A stretch of DNA of 64,000 nt from Lentimicrobiaceae bacterium (GCA_020636745.1 JACJXH010000003.1:310001-374000); one strand, 5' to 3'. Positions 1 through 8,118 are shown, counted from the stretch's first letter. The notes: generated by a model from the sequence alone, not told the origin. Numbers and translations: made by a program.

Positions 1-324
1 TGCGGGTAAAGTGCTTTTCGCTTTTGAGATAGGGAGAAAAATAGACTTTATGAATAACACCTCCAGCATGTTCAACAGCTTGTAGCATATGAATGTGAAT
101 CTCATTTAATTCATCTATAGTCATCAATCCTTTTCCTACCCCCTGCTGGTTAGTAACTACCACAATTTTTTGGAAAAGTGCTGAAAATATTTTGATGGCC
201 TCCAGTGTCCCATCAATAAAATGAAACAACTCCTTTGACTTCACATAATCATCAGGAATTCTTTCATTAATAACGCCATCCCGGTCGAGAAACAGCGTCC
301 AGTTTTTATCGATCTTTAAACTCA
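1..324 (-). CDS. gmhB: D-glycero-manno-heptose 1,7-bisphosphate phosphatase (GmhB), 3' end cut off
   Basis: Partial gene running off the left edge; about 108 N-terminal residues are visible. The HAD-IIIA signature LDRDGVIN lies at residues 13-20, with the nucleophile and acid/base Asp pair (D14, D16), followed by VVVTNQQGVGKG, which is typical of the GmhB/histidinol-phosphatase family. GmhB removes the 7-phosphate of heptose 1,7-bisphosphate in the cytoplasm. The start overlaps the 3' end of hddC by 19 nt, so the two are probably translationally coupled. With hddA, gmhA and hddC alongside, this is the phosphatase step of GDP-D-glycero-alpha-D-manno-heptose synthesis. A histidinol-phosphatase role is possible by family but unlikely in this context. 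Confidence 0.88.
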
Positions 325-1025
325 TTGAATTCTTTTTGAGCTCTTAAATAATCATCTGGAATGCCAATATCAAGAAAGTAGTCGCTAAAAATTTGGGCTT
401 TATACCACCTGGGATCTAATTTTTTTTCAAAAAAATCTTTTTCAAGTGAGAACTTTTCAGGAAAGTCAAGTCCATTAAAATACCTTGCTTTAATCAGATA
501 TATTCCACCATTGATAAAACCAGAAGCTGCACGGTCTGATTTTTCATGAAAACCTAGGATACTACCATCAGATGAACATTCAACCAAGCCATACCTTGAA
601 GCATTCTCAACAAAACGCAAGGCTACTGAAACTTTAGCCAGTTCTTCAATATGTCTTTGAAAAAACTGATCGAGGTTAATGCAAAACAAAGTATCGCCAT
701 TCATCACCAAAGCGTGAGGAGAAAGTACATGTTGAAACGCAAGTTTCACTGCTCCTCCTGTCCCAAGTGGTACATCTTCTTTAGAATAAACCAATTCTAG
801 ATTTTTGTAACTATTACCGAAGTAATCCTCAATAGCATTACTCAGGTAACCGGTTGAAAGAATTACCCTTTTAAACCCGAATTGATTAATAAAGTCAAAT
901 TGATATTCAAGAAAAGGATTCCCATTGACAGGAGCCATAGCCTTGGGTAGATTTTGCACAGAATCGCGTAACCTGGTACCAAGTCCTCCTGCCAGAATAA
1001 TGATATCGGGGAAATCCATAAACAT
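306..1025 (-). CDS. hddC: D-glycero-alpha-D-manno-heptose 1-phosphate guanylyltransferase (HddC-like)
   Basis: NTP_transferase-family nucleotidyltransferase that activates heptose 1-phosphate. The N-terminus carries the nucleotide-binding signature LAGGLGTRLRD and then LPKAMAPVNGNPFLEYQ; further in are VMNGDTLF (metal-binding Asp) and GFINGGIYL. The open frame extends upstream to 1076, but that part overlaps gmhA. The ATG at 1025 lies one base after the gmhA stop and a second ATG is at 1019; either gives the usual family N-terminus (about 240 residues). Sugar-1-phosphate nucleotidyltransferases share this fold; heptose specificity and GDP use are inferred from the adjacent hddA, gmhA and gmhB. 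Confidence 0.85.
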   Translation of the reverse strand: MFMDFPDIIILAGGLGTRLRDSVQNLPKAMAPVNGNPFLEYQFDFINQFGFKRVILSTGYLSNAIEDYFGNSYKNLELVYSKEDVPLGTGGAVKLAFQHVLSPHALVMNGDTLFCINLDQFFQRHIEELAKVSVALRFVENASRYGLVECSSDGSILGFHEKSDRAASGFINGGIYLIKARYFNGLDFPEKFSLEKDFFEKKLDPRWYKAQIFSDYFLDIGIPDDYLRAQKEFNEFKDR

Positions 1026-1026
1026 G

Positions 1027-1605
1027 TTAGCGAGGGAATAATTTTGCTTCAACCAATTCGCAAATGATATGGCCAACTGTAATGTGCGATTCCTGAATTC
1101 GTGGGGTATCTTTTGAAGGAATATTTAAGAGCACATCAGATAAATCCTTCATTTTACCACCGGTTGCACCAGTGAAGCCAATATTTATCATACCCAGTTC
1201 CCGGGAAGTCTGCATTGCCTTAAGAATATTGGAAGAATTTCCAGACGTAGAAATTGCGACTAAAACATCTCCTTTTACACCCTTTGCTTTAACCAGTCTT
1301 GAATAAACTTCATCGTATGAATAGTCATTGGCAACTGCTGTCATATAACTTGAGTTAACATGCAACGCTTCAGCATCTAAGGGGCTTCTGTCATAATAAA
1401 ACCTTCCTGAAAATTCAGCTGCCAGGTGCTGGGCATCTGCAGCACTTCCACCATTTCCACAGAAGAGTACTTTTTTGCCATCCACAAAGGCCTTCACAAT
1501 TACGTTGACAGTTTCCTCAATACGATTTAACAGCTGCGTGTCTTCCATTACTGATTTTTTTACATCAACAGAAGATTGCAGTATTTCTTTGATACGATTT
1601 TGCAT
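1027..1605 (-). CDS. gmhA: Sedoheptulose 7-phosphate isomerase (GmhA)
   Basis: SIS-domain isomerase of 192 residues, the normal family length. It converts sedoheptulose 7-phosphate to D-glycero-D-manno-heptose 7-phosphate, the entry step of heptose synthesis. Visible signatures are FCGNGGSAADAQHLAAEF at about residues 48-65, the phosphate-binding serines of AISTSGNSSN, and the C-terminal ESHITVGHIICELVE helix carrying the conserved His and Glu. It sits 72 nt downstream of hddA, and a TAnnTTTG box in that gap (1624-1631) suggests an internal promoter. It is followed immediately by hddC. Confidence 0.93.
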   Translation of the reverse strand: MQNRIKEILQSSVDVKKSVMEDTQLLNRIEETVNVIVKAFVDGKKVLFCGNGGSAADAQHLAAEFSGRFYYDRSPLDAEALHVNSSYMTAVANDYSYDEVYSRLVKAKGVKGDVLVAISTSGNSSNILKAMQTSRELGMINIGFTGATGGKMKDLSDVLLNIPSKDTPRIQESHITVGHIICELVEAKLFPR

Positions 1606-1623
1606 TGAACTTCAATTTTGCGG

Positions 1624-1631
1624 CAAAAGTA
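1624..1631 (-). promoter_or_regulatory. Candidate promoter -7 box for gmhA
   Basis: TACTTTTG on the minus strand matches the Bacteroidota -7 consensus TAnnTTTG and lies 18 nt upstream of the gmhA start. I see no good TTG -33 box at the usual 19-22 nt spacing, so this is a candidate internal promoter only. Confidence 0.45.
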
Positions 1632-1677
1632 ATTAAAACTCACCTTCCGGGGAGGTACAATCAATAAAAATCACAGA

Positions 1678-2700
1678 TTAGATAGTCCAGGTGGTAAGCC
1701 CGACGGTAGTAAAATCATAACGTTTAGACTCGCCACCATACTTTTTGAGTGCATCAATCACATATGACCTTGACTCACCCGGGCAATAAAAAATCATAAA
1801 ACCTCCGCCCCCAGCACCACTAATTTTCCCGCCTGAAGCACCATTTTTGCGGGCTGTTTCATAAATATCATCCAGCAATGGATTGGTAATTTCATCTGCC
1901 ATCTGTTTTTTAAAAGTCCACCCAAAATCAAGAATTTCTCCAATTCGGTCAAGATCACCTCTAAGCAAGGCTTCCTTCATCATAACCGATTGTTTTTTGA
2001 GTTGATGCATGGCTTCAATAGACTTTACATTATTGCTGATAACATTAGCTGATTGAGCCTCAATGATTTTTGAAGAGAATCGACTGGTTTGCGTATAAAA
2101 AAGCACCAGATTATGCGCCAGTTCATTCAGATAAATATCTTTAATTCGCAAAGGATTAACAATGACTTTATCATTAGCAGAGAACTCCATAAAGTTAACT
2201 CCACCAAAAGTGGCAGCATATTGGTCCTGCTTTCCACCAGCCATTCCCAGGTCATTTCTCTCAATTTCGTATGCAAGCCTGGCTAAGTCATACTCACCCA
2301 AGGGAAGTTTAAGCCATTCTGCAAAAGCACCCAGGATGGCCACAACGAGCGTTGAAGAAGTTCCTAATCCAGAGCCTGCGGGAGCATCAACGCGGGTTGA
2401 AAGTGTAAATGACAGCGGTTGATGACTGAAATCCTTAACAATGCGGTTGTAAATCCCTCTGTGAAGATTTAAAATACCATTGACTGGCAGAGATTCCGCT
2501 TTTTCAAATTCGTAGTACTCATTCTTATCTATTGAATGAAATACAATTTTCCCATCAGTTCGAGGAACGATAGTAGCATAAGCATAAAGGCTTATGGTAG
2601 CGTTTAAAATTGCGCCCCCGAAAAGGTCGGAATAGGGTGATACATCAGACCCTCCCCCTGCAAGTCCTATTCTAAGTGGTGCCTTACTTCTGTAAATCAT
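1678..2700 (-). CDS. hddA: D-glycero-alpha-D-manno-heptose 7-phosphate kinase (HddA)
   Basis: GHMP kinase of 340 residues. All three GHMP motifs are visible: PLRIGLAGGGSDV near residues 8-20, the ATP loop APAGSGLGTSS at about 106-116, and the C-terminal GGKISGAGGGGF. The early GGGSDVSPYS is typical of HddA rather than galactokinase or homoserine kinase. The enzyme phosphorylates D-glycero-manno-heptose 7-phosphate at C1; the alpha anomer leads to GDP-heptose for S-layer glycan, capsule or O-antigen rather than ADP-heptose for LPS inner core. It starts only 12 nt after the stop of the T9SS-secreted protein gene, so it is probably co-transcribed with it. Confidence 0.92.
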   Translation of the reverse strand: MIYRSKAPLRIGLAGGGSDVSPYSDLFGGAILNATISLYAYATIVPRTDGKIVFHSIDKNEYYEFEKAESLPVNGILNLHRGIYNRIVKDFSHQPLSFTLSTRVDAPAGSGLGTSSTLVVAILGAFAEWLKLPLGEYDLARLAYEIERNDLGMAGGKQDQYAATFGGVNFMEFSANDKVIVNPLRIKDIYLNELAHNLVLFYTQTSRFSSKIIEAQSANVISNNVKSIEAMHQLKKQSVMMKEALLRGDLDRIGEILDFGWTFKKQMADEITNPLLDDIYETARKNGASGGKISGAGGGGFMIFYCPGESRSYVIDALKKYGGESKRYDFTTVGLTTWTI

Positions 2701-2712
2701 TGAATTCTAAAC

Positions 2713-4092
2713 CTATTTTTTATTACATAGAATGACTTTTTGGTTTAAATAGCCCTGGTCAGTCAAGAGAAGAACAGTATAAATTCCATTTGCAAAACCA
2801 GACAAATCGAATTGAACCCCTGCAGCACTATTTAAAGAAGTAAAATCTCCATGTTCGAAAACCAACTTTCCGTCCATTCCTATAACCTTTAAACTTTGAA
2901 AATTTACAGGATTTCCACCCTTGGTAACATTAATTATACCATCGGTGGGACTAGGAAATATATTTACTTGCTTTTCAACACTTTGAGCATCTATACCCAA
3001 TGCTGATGATCTAACAGTATCGCAAAAAGTCAACAAGTTACAATTATTTGACACGGTTAAACATACTAAATACGCTCCATCAGAATTATATTGATGTACG
3101 GGTTCTTTCAAATAAGAATAAAAGCCATCGCCAAAATTCCAGGTATATTGTGCTTCTGGATCATTTAACATTGGGACAAATGAAACAGAATTTTGATAAT
3201 TTTGAAAACTAAATTGTGCGTCCACTAAACTACACACATTCACGGAATCGCAAGTAGTTATTGTATCACAACCGTTACTCGCTGTAAGACAAACATTATA
3301 TTTCCCTTGAGTTTGGTATGTATGAACAGGCTCTAAAAGACTTGAATAAAAACCATCACCAAAATCCCACCAATAATTGGTATTATTTTCAGGAATAAGA
3401 GTAAAACTTACTTCTTTCGGCATACCTGTTAATGAAAAAGCAAAACTGGGATCTGGTGTTACACAAGAAATGAACTCTATTTCCAATAATGGTCTCTTGG
3501 ATGGGTCAATGTGATTACTTGAAGCAAATACTAATGAGCTATATGTCTCCTCCTCCAACAGTTTCATTAAAAAACCATAATTTTTTTCCGGGTTTTTATG
3601 GAAATAGTCTATTTGATTAGTCACATCAATATTAAGATAATCCTGAGTTTTATATTGCGACTGAGGTAAGATGATTGAATTCGCTAAAGTTGTTGAGGGT
3701 TGATCATCCCATTTTGTTTGATATTGATCCCAATCAGAAGTTATCATTAACAGATACGATGAATTATTTCCGGCATGCAATTGTTGATGTCCTGAGGTTG
3801 TATTACAAAAAAGTGACAATCTTGCACCCAATATTATTGAACCTGATGGAATTGCTGAAAGATCGAACTTGATTAAACTTCTTTGAATAAATGCACCCAA
3901 ATTTACTGTCCATGCATTCGCAATAAAATCATCATCATGCCAGATTGGAAAATCCATATCTGTCCTAACTTCAGCATCATAGCCATCTTGAGGACCAGGC
4001 CGGATTGCAATGCTTTCCACATTTTGAGCCTTCGTTTGAACGCCCAATAAAATAAACAATAGCCCAATAACAATAGGTTTCAGGGATTTCAT
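2713..4092 (-). CDS. T9SS-secreted protein with DNRLRE-like domain and two PKD domains
   Basis: A 459-residue secreted protein. It has an N-terminal signal peptide (hydrophobic stretch ending near AKAQN), then a DNRLRE/CBM96-like beta domain (about 25-200; note RSLIKFDLSAIP). Two PKD repeats follow (about 215-365), each with the WxFGDG core (WWDFGDG and YTWNFGDG) and a VHxY strand. A type A T9SS sorting domain closes the protein (NIFPSPTDGIINV ... NGIYTVLLL). It is probably exported by the Por system and attached to the cell surface as an adhesin or glycan-binding protein; there is no catalytic domain. It sits between a GT4 gene and hddA inside the glycan operon and shares low GC (about 33% by hand count of four lines) with the GT4 gene. 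Confidence 0.85.
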   Translation of the reverse strand: MKSLKPIVIGLLFILLGVQTKAQNVESIAIRPGPQDGYDAEVRTDMDFPIWHDDDFIANAWTVNLGAFIQRSLIKFDLSAIPSGSIILGARLSLFCNTTSGHQQLHAGNNSSYLLMITSDWDQYQTKWDDQPSTTLANSIILPQSQYKTQDYLNIDVTNQIDYFHKNPEKNYGFLMKLLEEETYSSLVFASSNHIDPSKRPLLEIEFISCVTPDPSFAFSLTGMPKEVSFTLIPENNTNYWWDFGDGFYSSLLEPVHTYQTQGKYNVCLTASNGCDTITTCDSVNVCSLVDAQFSFQNYQNSVSFVPMLNDPEAQYTWNFGDGFYSYLKEPVHQYNSDGAYLVCLTVSNNCNLLTFCDTVRSSALGIDAQSVEKQVNIFPSPTDGIINVTKGGNPVNFQSLKVIGMDGKLVFEHGDFTSLNSAAGVQFDLSGFANGIYTVLLLTDQGYLNQKVILCNKK

Positions 4093-4122
4093 ATTGAAAA
4101 TTTATTAATATTTATACTAAAA

Positions 4123-5259
4123 TTAAAATTTCTCAATCACATCCAATAATCCATTCCATGAAAACCTATCCCTTTCGATTTTCACATTTTCAATGAATTC
4201 ATTTTCCCGTTTTTCATTATAATATTTATAGATAGCCTCCCTTATAGCAGCTGGGTTAGGATTAACAACATATCCAACTTTCCCATCTGGTATCATTTCG
4301 GAAAGACCTCCAACATTAGTAGTAATCATAGGTTTTCCAAAATGATAAGCAATCTGTGTTACTCCACTTTGAGTAGCATGCTTATACGGTTGTACAACGA
4401 TGTCGCAAGCACAAAAATACAAATAAACTTCAGTATTCGGAATAAAATTAGTTCTTAATTCAATATAATCTTCTAATTCATATGTTTTAATTAAATTTAA
4501 GTACCTATCCTCATTACCATAAAATTCGCCTGCAACAAGAAGTTTCAAAGATAAATCCTTGATCTTATTGTCATTAATTGCTTCTAACAATAAGTCAAGT
4601 CCCTTATAATCACGAATAAATCCAAAAAACAATAAATATTTTTTATCCAGATCAAGATTCAGTCGGTTCTTTGCCTCATCTTTAGAAATTGAGTCACCGA
4701 AATTATCATATAGGGGATGCGGATAATATACTTTGGGTTTCTTTTGATCAAATTTACCTAAATCTTGTAGAACTGCTCTTGACATAGCAATGAATGCATC
4801 AACTGAATTAACAAAATACTTAACAAGTGGTATATCACCCATTCTTTTCTCATGTGGTATAATGTTATCTGTAATTGCAATAACCCTGGTTTTACTTTTC
4901 CATCGTAAAATCCTACAAATAGTCCCCAAACAAGGTGACATAAAAGGAAGCCAAAACCTGACAACAACAAAATCAGGCTTTAATCTACTAATTTCCATCG
5001 CTGTTAGTACCCAATTTACTGGATTAATAGAATTAATCCTTACTCGTATATTAAGATTTTCTGGTGGAGGTTCATTAGAAAACTGAGTAGTTCCAGGGAA
5101 TAAAAATGATGGATATTGCAAACTAAAAGTAAAAATTACAACATCTTCACCTCGCTCCATAAATGCTTTAGCTAACCGTTCATTAAACGTTGTAATCCCT
5201 CCCCCTCTCAGCGGATAAGCAGAACCAATTATAACAACTTTCTTTTTGGGTTGCATCAA
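4123..5259 (-). CDS. Family 4 glycosyltransferase
   Basis: GT-B fold glycosyltransferase of 378 residues. The N-terminal domain opens with VVIIGSAYPLRGGGITTFNERLA, and the C-terminal Glycos_transf_1 domain contains LLFFGFIRDYKGLDLLLEA and GKPMITTNVGGLSEMI. The usual EX7E motif is altered at its first Glu (the region reads TQSGVTQIAYHFGKP), as in some GT4 subfamilies, so donor and acceptor cannot be predicted. A cytoplasmic enzyme adding a sugar to a lipid-linked surface glycan is likely; given the downstream operon the donor might be GDP-heptose (inference). GC is unusually low (64 of 240 bases over 4441-4680, about 27%), unlike the neighbouring GT2 gene. A second Met follows immediately, so the start could be 3 nt later. 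Confidence 0.88.
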   Translation of the reverse strand: MMQPKKKVVIIGSAYPLRGGGITTFNERLAKAFMERGEDVVIFTFSLQYPSFLFPGTTQFSNEPPPENLNIRVRINSINPVNWVLTAMEISRLKPDFVVVRFWLPFMSPCLGTICRILRWKSKTRVIAITDNIIPHEKRMGDIPLVKYFVNSVDAFIAMSRAVLQDLGKFDQKKPKVYYPHPLYDNFGDSISKDEAKNRLNLDLDKKYLLFFGFIRDYKGLDLLLEAINDNKIKDLSLKLLVAGEFYGNEDRYLNLIKTYELEDYIELRTNFIPNTEVYLYFCACDIVVQPYKHATQSGVTQIAYHFGKPMITTNVGGLSEMIPDGKVGYVVNPNPAAIREAIYKYYNEKRENEFIENVKIERDRFSWNGLLDVIEKF

Positions 5260-5293
5260 TGTATTTTATATGCTTGTATTTCAATCAGTTGAT

Positions 5294-6229
5294 TTAGCTT
5301 TCTTCTTCAACCAGATAATGGTTGCGATCACTCGAGCTTCTGCTTATTAATTCTCCTAAAAATCCGGCAAGAAATAGCTGAGACCCTAAGACCATGGCTA
5401 AAAGACCAAGGTAAAAAAGTGGTCTTTCGGTCATTTTGTAACTGGCTAAGAATATCTTGGCATAAGCCAAATATCCTCCTATTGCAAATCCTGCCATAAA
5501 TAATGCTGTGCCGAGTGTGCCAAAAAGATGCATTGGCTTTTTACCAAAGCGTGAAACAAACATGATTGAAACAAGGTCGAGAAATCCATTAATAAACCTT
5601 TCCCAACCAAATTTAGTTACTCCGTATTGCCTTTTTCGGTGAACAACCACTTTCTCGCCAATATTTTTAAATCCGGCCCACTTGGCTATAACAGGTATAT
5701 ATCGATGCATTTCACCATATACTTCAATGGCTTTTACTACCTCGCGACGGTAAGCTTTCAAACCACAATTCATATCGTGAAGTTTTATGCCTGACATACG
5801 CCGGGTTGTTGCATTATATATTTTTGAAGGGATATTTTTAGCCAGTTTTGAATCATAACGCTTTTTTTTCCAGCCTGAAACCAAATCAAAACCTTCCTCC
5901 TTTATCATTTTAAAAAGTTCAGGAATTTCATCCGGGCTGTCCTGCAAATCTGCATCCATGGTGATAACAACATCTCCCAGTGCTTTTTCAAACCCTTTAT
6001 TCAAGGCTGCCGATTTCCCATAATTACGTCTGAACTTGACGGCTCTGATATATGGATTTTCAGTTTGCAGTTTTTTCACCACTGCCCACGAATTATCACT
6101 ACTCCCATCATCTATAAGAATAATTTCATACGAAAGGTGATGGGTATCAAGCACACGGTTAATCCATGAGCACAATTCAGGCAAAGATTCCTCTTCGTTA
6201 TACAGAGGAACTACAACAGAAATATCCAT
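5294..6229 (-). CDS. Polyprenyl-phosphate glycosyltransferase, GT2 (DPM1/GtrB-like)
   Basis: GT2 enzyme of 311 residues. The catalytic domain (about 1-225) starts SVVVPLYNEEESLPEL and carries the metal-binding DADLQDSPDEI. It is followed by two transmembrane helices (about 233-257 and 270-300) in the arrangement of GtrB, ArnC and DPM1, which load a sugar onto undecaprenyl phosphate at the inner membrane. The conserved MNCGLKAYRRE motif is present. It lies 34 nt upstream of the GT4 gene and 26 nt downstream of the DUF4199 gene, on the same strand, so it is in the same operon. The sugar transferred is not visible from sequence. Confidence 0.9.
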   Translation of the reverse strand: MDISVVVPLYNEEESLPELCSWINRVLDTHHLSYEIILIDDGSSDNSWAVVKKLQTENPYIRAVKFRRNYGKSAALNKGFEKALGDVVITMDADLQDSPDEIPELFKMIKEEGFDLVSGWKKKRYDSKLAKNIPSKIYNATTRRMSGIKLHDMNCGLKAYRREVVKAIEVYGEMHRYIPVIAKWAGFKNIGEKVVVHRKRQYGVTKFGWERFINGFLDLVSIMFVSRFGKKPMHLFGTLGTALFMAGFAIGGYLAYAKIFLASYKMTERPLFYLGLLAMVLGSQLFLAGFLGELISRSSSDRNHYLVEEES

Positions 6230-6255
6230 TTATTCAGTAATTGCTTTAGGTAAGG

Positions 6256-6822
6256 TTATTGATTGAAAGCTCCATCAAAACTTTCATCATTTTTTTTAAG
6301 AAAAATTGACACAATAAGCGAAATTATTGTCCCCCAGAAAGCCATCGAAAAAACACTCATGATTGCCGAAAAAACAGGATTCATAAATTTTCGTGTCATC
6401 ACCATTGCCTGATCTATCTGCTCATCAGTAAGCCCTTGATCAACCAATCTTTGTTCAGCCATTTCAGCCATTTTTTCTAACTGACCCGGATCAAAATAGC
6501 TAAAAAACAAGTAAACATAAATAGCCATAATAATCCCTACAACCACACTAATAACAACTCCGGTTCCCAAACACCGGCCATAAGAGAGAAAACCACCCGA
6601 ATGCTTGTCACGAAATTGTTTGATGCCCATGATTATTCCGGCAATCAAAATCAGAAATGTAAGATATTGAACCTTGCTGCCCGGATCAACATCAAGTGAG
6701 TAGAACAACAATGAAGCTAGTATATAGGCTCCACCTGTTAAAAGTCCATAAACCAATGCGTTTTTAAACAAGGTAACACCTCCCTGGGGCTCATTCTGGT
6801 TATTCTCAATGTTCGCTTCCAT
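6256..6822 (-). CDS. DUF4199 integral membrane protein
   Basis: Small membrane protein of 188 residues from the ATG at 6822. An upstream ATG at 6846 exists but overlaps the predicted -7 box at 6844-6851, so the internal start is preferred. Four hydrophobic helices are visible (around residues 22-42, 52-68, 85-108 and 150-176) with a charged loop rich in Glu and Gln (KMAEMAEQRLVDQGLTDEQ) before the last helix. This is the DUF4199 pattern common in Bacteroidota and often found just upstream of a DPM1-like GT2, as here. Function unknown; first gene of the heptose/glycan operon. Confidence 0.8.
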   Translation of the reverse strand: MEANIENNQNEPQGGVTLFKNALVYGLLTGGAYILASLLFYSLDVDPGSKVQYLTFLILIAGIIMGIKQFRDKHSGGFLSYGRCLGTGVVISVVVGIIMAIYVYLFFSYFDPGQLEKMAEMAEQRLVDQGLTDEQIDQAMVMTRKFMNPVFSAIMSVFSMAFWGTIISLIVSIFLKKNDESFDGAFNQ

Positions 6823-6843
6823 AGTTTGTGGTTTTGATTTGTG

Positions 6844-6851
6844 CAAATGTA
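6844..6851 (-). promoter_or_regulatory. Candidate promoter -7 box for the DUF4199-GT-heptose operon
   Basis: TACATTTG on the minus strand fits TAnnTTTG and lies 21 nt upstream of the chosen DUF4199 start. It is arranged divergently with the SRP RNA promoter. No convincing TTG box is seen upstream. Confidence 0.5.
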
Positions 6852-6886
6852 AGAAATATGTATTGTTAATAAAAATGGCCTCAACA

Positions 6887-6917
6887 TTTGGAACTATCGG
6901 TATTTGTTGTATTTTTG
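6887..6917 (+). promoter_or_regulatory. Promoter of the SRP RNA gene
   Basis: TTTG at 6887-6890, a 19-nt spacer and TATTTTTG at 6910-6917: a full match to the Bacteroidota sigma-70 consensus (TTTG, N19-22, TAnnTTTG). The RNA would start about 5 nt downstream, at the first G of the terminal stem. Confidence 0.8.
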
Positions 6918-6921
6918 CAGC

Positions 6922-7018
6922 GGGTAAGTCTTATACGACCAGCTCCTTCAGAACTCCCCCAGGACAGGAATGTAGCAAGGGTATGAAGTTGTAGCGGTGC
7001 GATATAAGTAGCTTACCC
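6922..7018 (+). ncRNA. ffs: Signal recognition particle RNA, small bacterial type (4.5S)
   Basis: About 97 nt. The ends pair (GGGTAAG at 6922-6928 with CTTACCC at 7012-7018). The apical domain reads CAGG-ACA-GGAA-TGT-AGCA (6960-6977): a GGAA tetraloop on a 3-bp stem flanked by the CAGG/AGCA symmetric loop, which is the Ffh M-domain binding site, arranged exactly as in E. coli 4.5S RNA. A run of T follows at 7019-7025 and would terminate transcription. There is no Alu domain, so it is the short form. It is preceded by a consensus promoter. Confidence 0.93.
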
Positions 7019-7047
7019 TTTTTTTATTTGATTAAAGCAATATTGCT

Positions 7048-7055
7048 TATTTTTG
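7048..7055 (+). promoter_or_regulatory. Candidate promoter -7 box for the Sua5 gene
   Basis: TATTTTTG (TAnnTTTG) ends 15 nt before the ATG at 7071. The upstream in-frame TTG at 7053 lies inside this box, which argues against it as a start codon. Confidence 0.5.
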
Positions 7056-7070
7056 CTCAAAAAGACGCAA

Positions 7071-7682
7071 ATGTTGCTAAAAATTTACCCTGAAAACCCC
7101 AACCCCAAACACATCCGTATTGTAACTGAATGCCTTATGGATGGCGGTATCATTATTTACCCTACCGACACTGTTTATGGAATGGGATGTGATATCTTTA
7201 AATCTAAAGCTATTGAACGGATTGCTCAGTTTAAAGGTATCAAAGTAGAAAAAGCCAACTTCTCATTTATTTGCAATGATTTAAGCCAGCTTGCCGATTA
7301 TAGCAAGCCTATCAGCAATGAAGTATTCAAATTAATGCGAAAAAACTTACCCGGCGCTTTTACTTTTATTCTTAATGCCAGCAATAATGTCCCCAAACTG
7401 ATTCAAAGTAAAAAGAAGACCGTTGGTATTCGAATTCCTGACAATAATATCCCACTCGAAATTGTGAAAGAGCTGGGGCACCCGATTATGTCAACTTCCA
7501 TTCATGATGATGATGAAATAATTGAATACACTACTGATCCTGAGCTCATTTATGAAAAGTTCAACAGTATTGTTGATATTGTTATTGATGGAGGATATGG
7601 CGATAATGAACCTTCAACCGTGATTGATTGTACTGAAGATGAAATAATTATTGTGCGTGAAGGGAAAGGAATTCTGCGATGA
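7071..7682 (+). CDS. L-threonylcarbamoyladenylate synthase (Sua5/YciO/YrdC family)
   Basis: A 203-residue YrdC-fold protein. The N-terminal GGIIIYPTDTVYGMGCD and later NLPGAFTFILNAS, GIRIPD and PIMSTSIHDDD are the family signatures for binding ATP, threonine and bicarbonate to make TC-AMP, the donor for t6A37 of tRNA. It lacks the C-terminal SUA5 domain, so it is the short form. The ATG at 7071 was chosen over an in-frame TTG at 7053 that falls within the promoter. The stop overlaps the start of the cupin gene by 4 nt (ATGA). A YciO paralog without TC-AMP activity cannot be excluded. The same window also holds mtaB and miaA, which act at the same tRNA position. Confidence 0.87.
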   Translation: MLLKIYPENPNPKHIRIVTECLMDGGIIIYPTDTVYGMGCDIFKSKAIERIAQFKGIKVEKANFSFICNDLSQLADYSKPISNEVFKLMRKNLPGAFTFILNASNNVPKLIQSKKKTVGIRIPDNNIPLEIVKELGHPIMSTSIHDDDEIIEYTTDPELIYEKFNSIVDIVIDGGYGDNEPSTVIDCTEDEIIIVREGKGILR

Positions 7683-8017
7683 ACCTGCCTGAAAAGAATA
7701 ACATTTTTAAGATTAAAAGTTCACCTGCGCCAGGGACAGAATCTTTTGAGACCATCGTATCAGGCAGTACTTTTATTGAAAGAATTGTATCATGCGAACA
7801 CAACACACCTGAAAACCAGTGGTATGATCAGGATAAAGACGAATGGGTTATCCTGCTACAAGGCAATGCTTCAATACTTTTTGAAGATAATTATACTGAG
7901 AGTTTGACTGCCGGAGACTATTTGTTTATACCGGCTCATATTAAACACAGGGTCACTTACACTAGTAAAAACCCTCCATGCATATGGATTGCAGTGCATG
8001 GTCACTTTTCTCAATAA
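7679..8017 (+). CDS. Cupin-domain protein
   Basis: Single-domain cupin of 112 residues. The first cupin motif is degenerate (ENQWYDQDKDEWVILLQG); the second, AGDYLFIPAHIKHRV at about residues 80-94, keeps the Gly-Asp turn and His. It is most like the small cupin_2 proteins that bind a metal or small ligand; the reaction is unknown. Translation is coupled to the Sua5 gene through the ATGA overlap, so they form a two-gene operon, although no functional link between them is established. Confidence 0.75.
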   Translation: MNLPEKNNIFKIKSSPAPGTESFETIVSGSTFIERIVSCEHNTPENQWYDQDKDEWVILLQGNASILFEDNYTESLTAGDYLFIPAHIKHRVTYTSKNPPCIWIAVHGHFSQ

Positions 8018-8087
8018 AAAAAATCAACTTTTAACATTCTGTACATGAATATATTAGAAAATGATGTTATTTTTTTTTCAGAAAATA

Positions 8088-8118
8088 TTTGGAAGTAATG
8101 ATTAAAGCTGTACTTTTG
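8088..8118 (+). promoter_or_regulatory. Promoter of tRNA-Lys
   Basis: TTTG at 8088-8091, a 19-nt spacer and TACTTTTG at 8111-8118, matching the Bacteroidota consensus. The mature tRNA begins 21 nt after the -7 box. Confidence 0.8.

Noticed and set aside
1026..1076. Longer N-terminus for hddC starting at 1076
   Set aside because: It would overlap gmhA by about 50 nt and add residues before the conserved nucleotide-binding motif that the family normally has at its N-terminus.
7053..7070. TTG start 18 nt upstream for the Sua5 gene
   Set aside because: The TTG lies inside the TATTTTTG promoter box, so it would not be in the mRNA.
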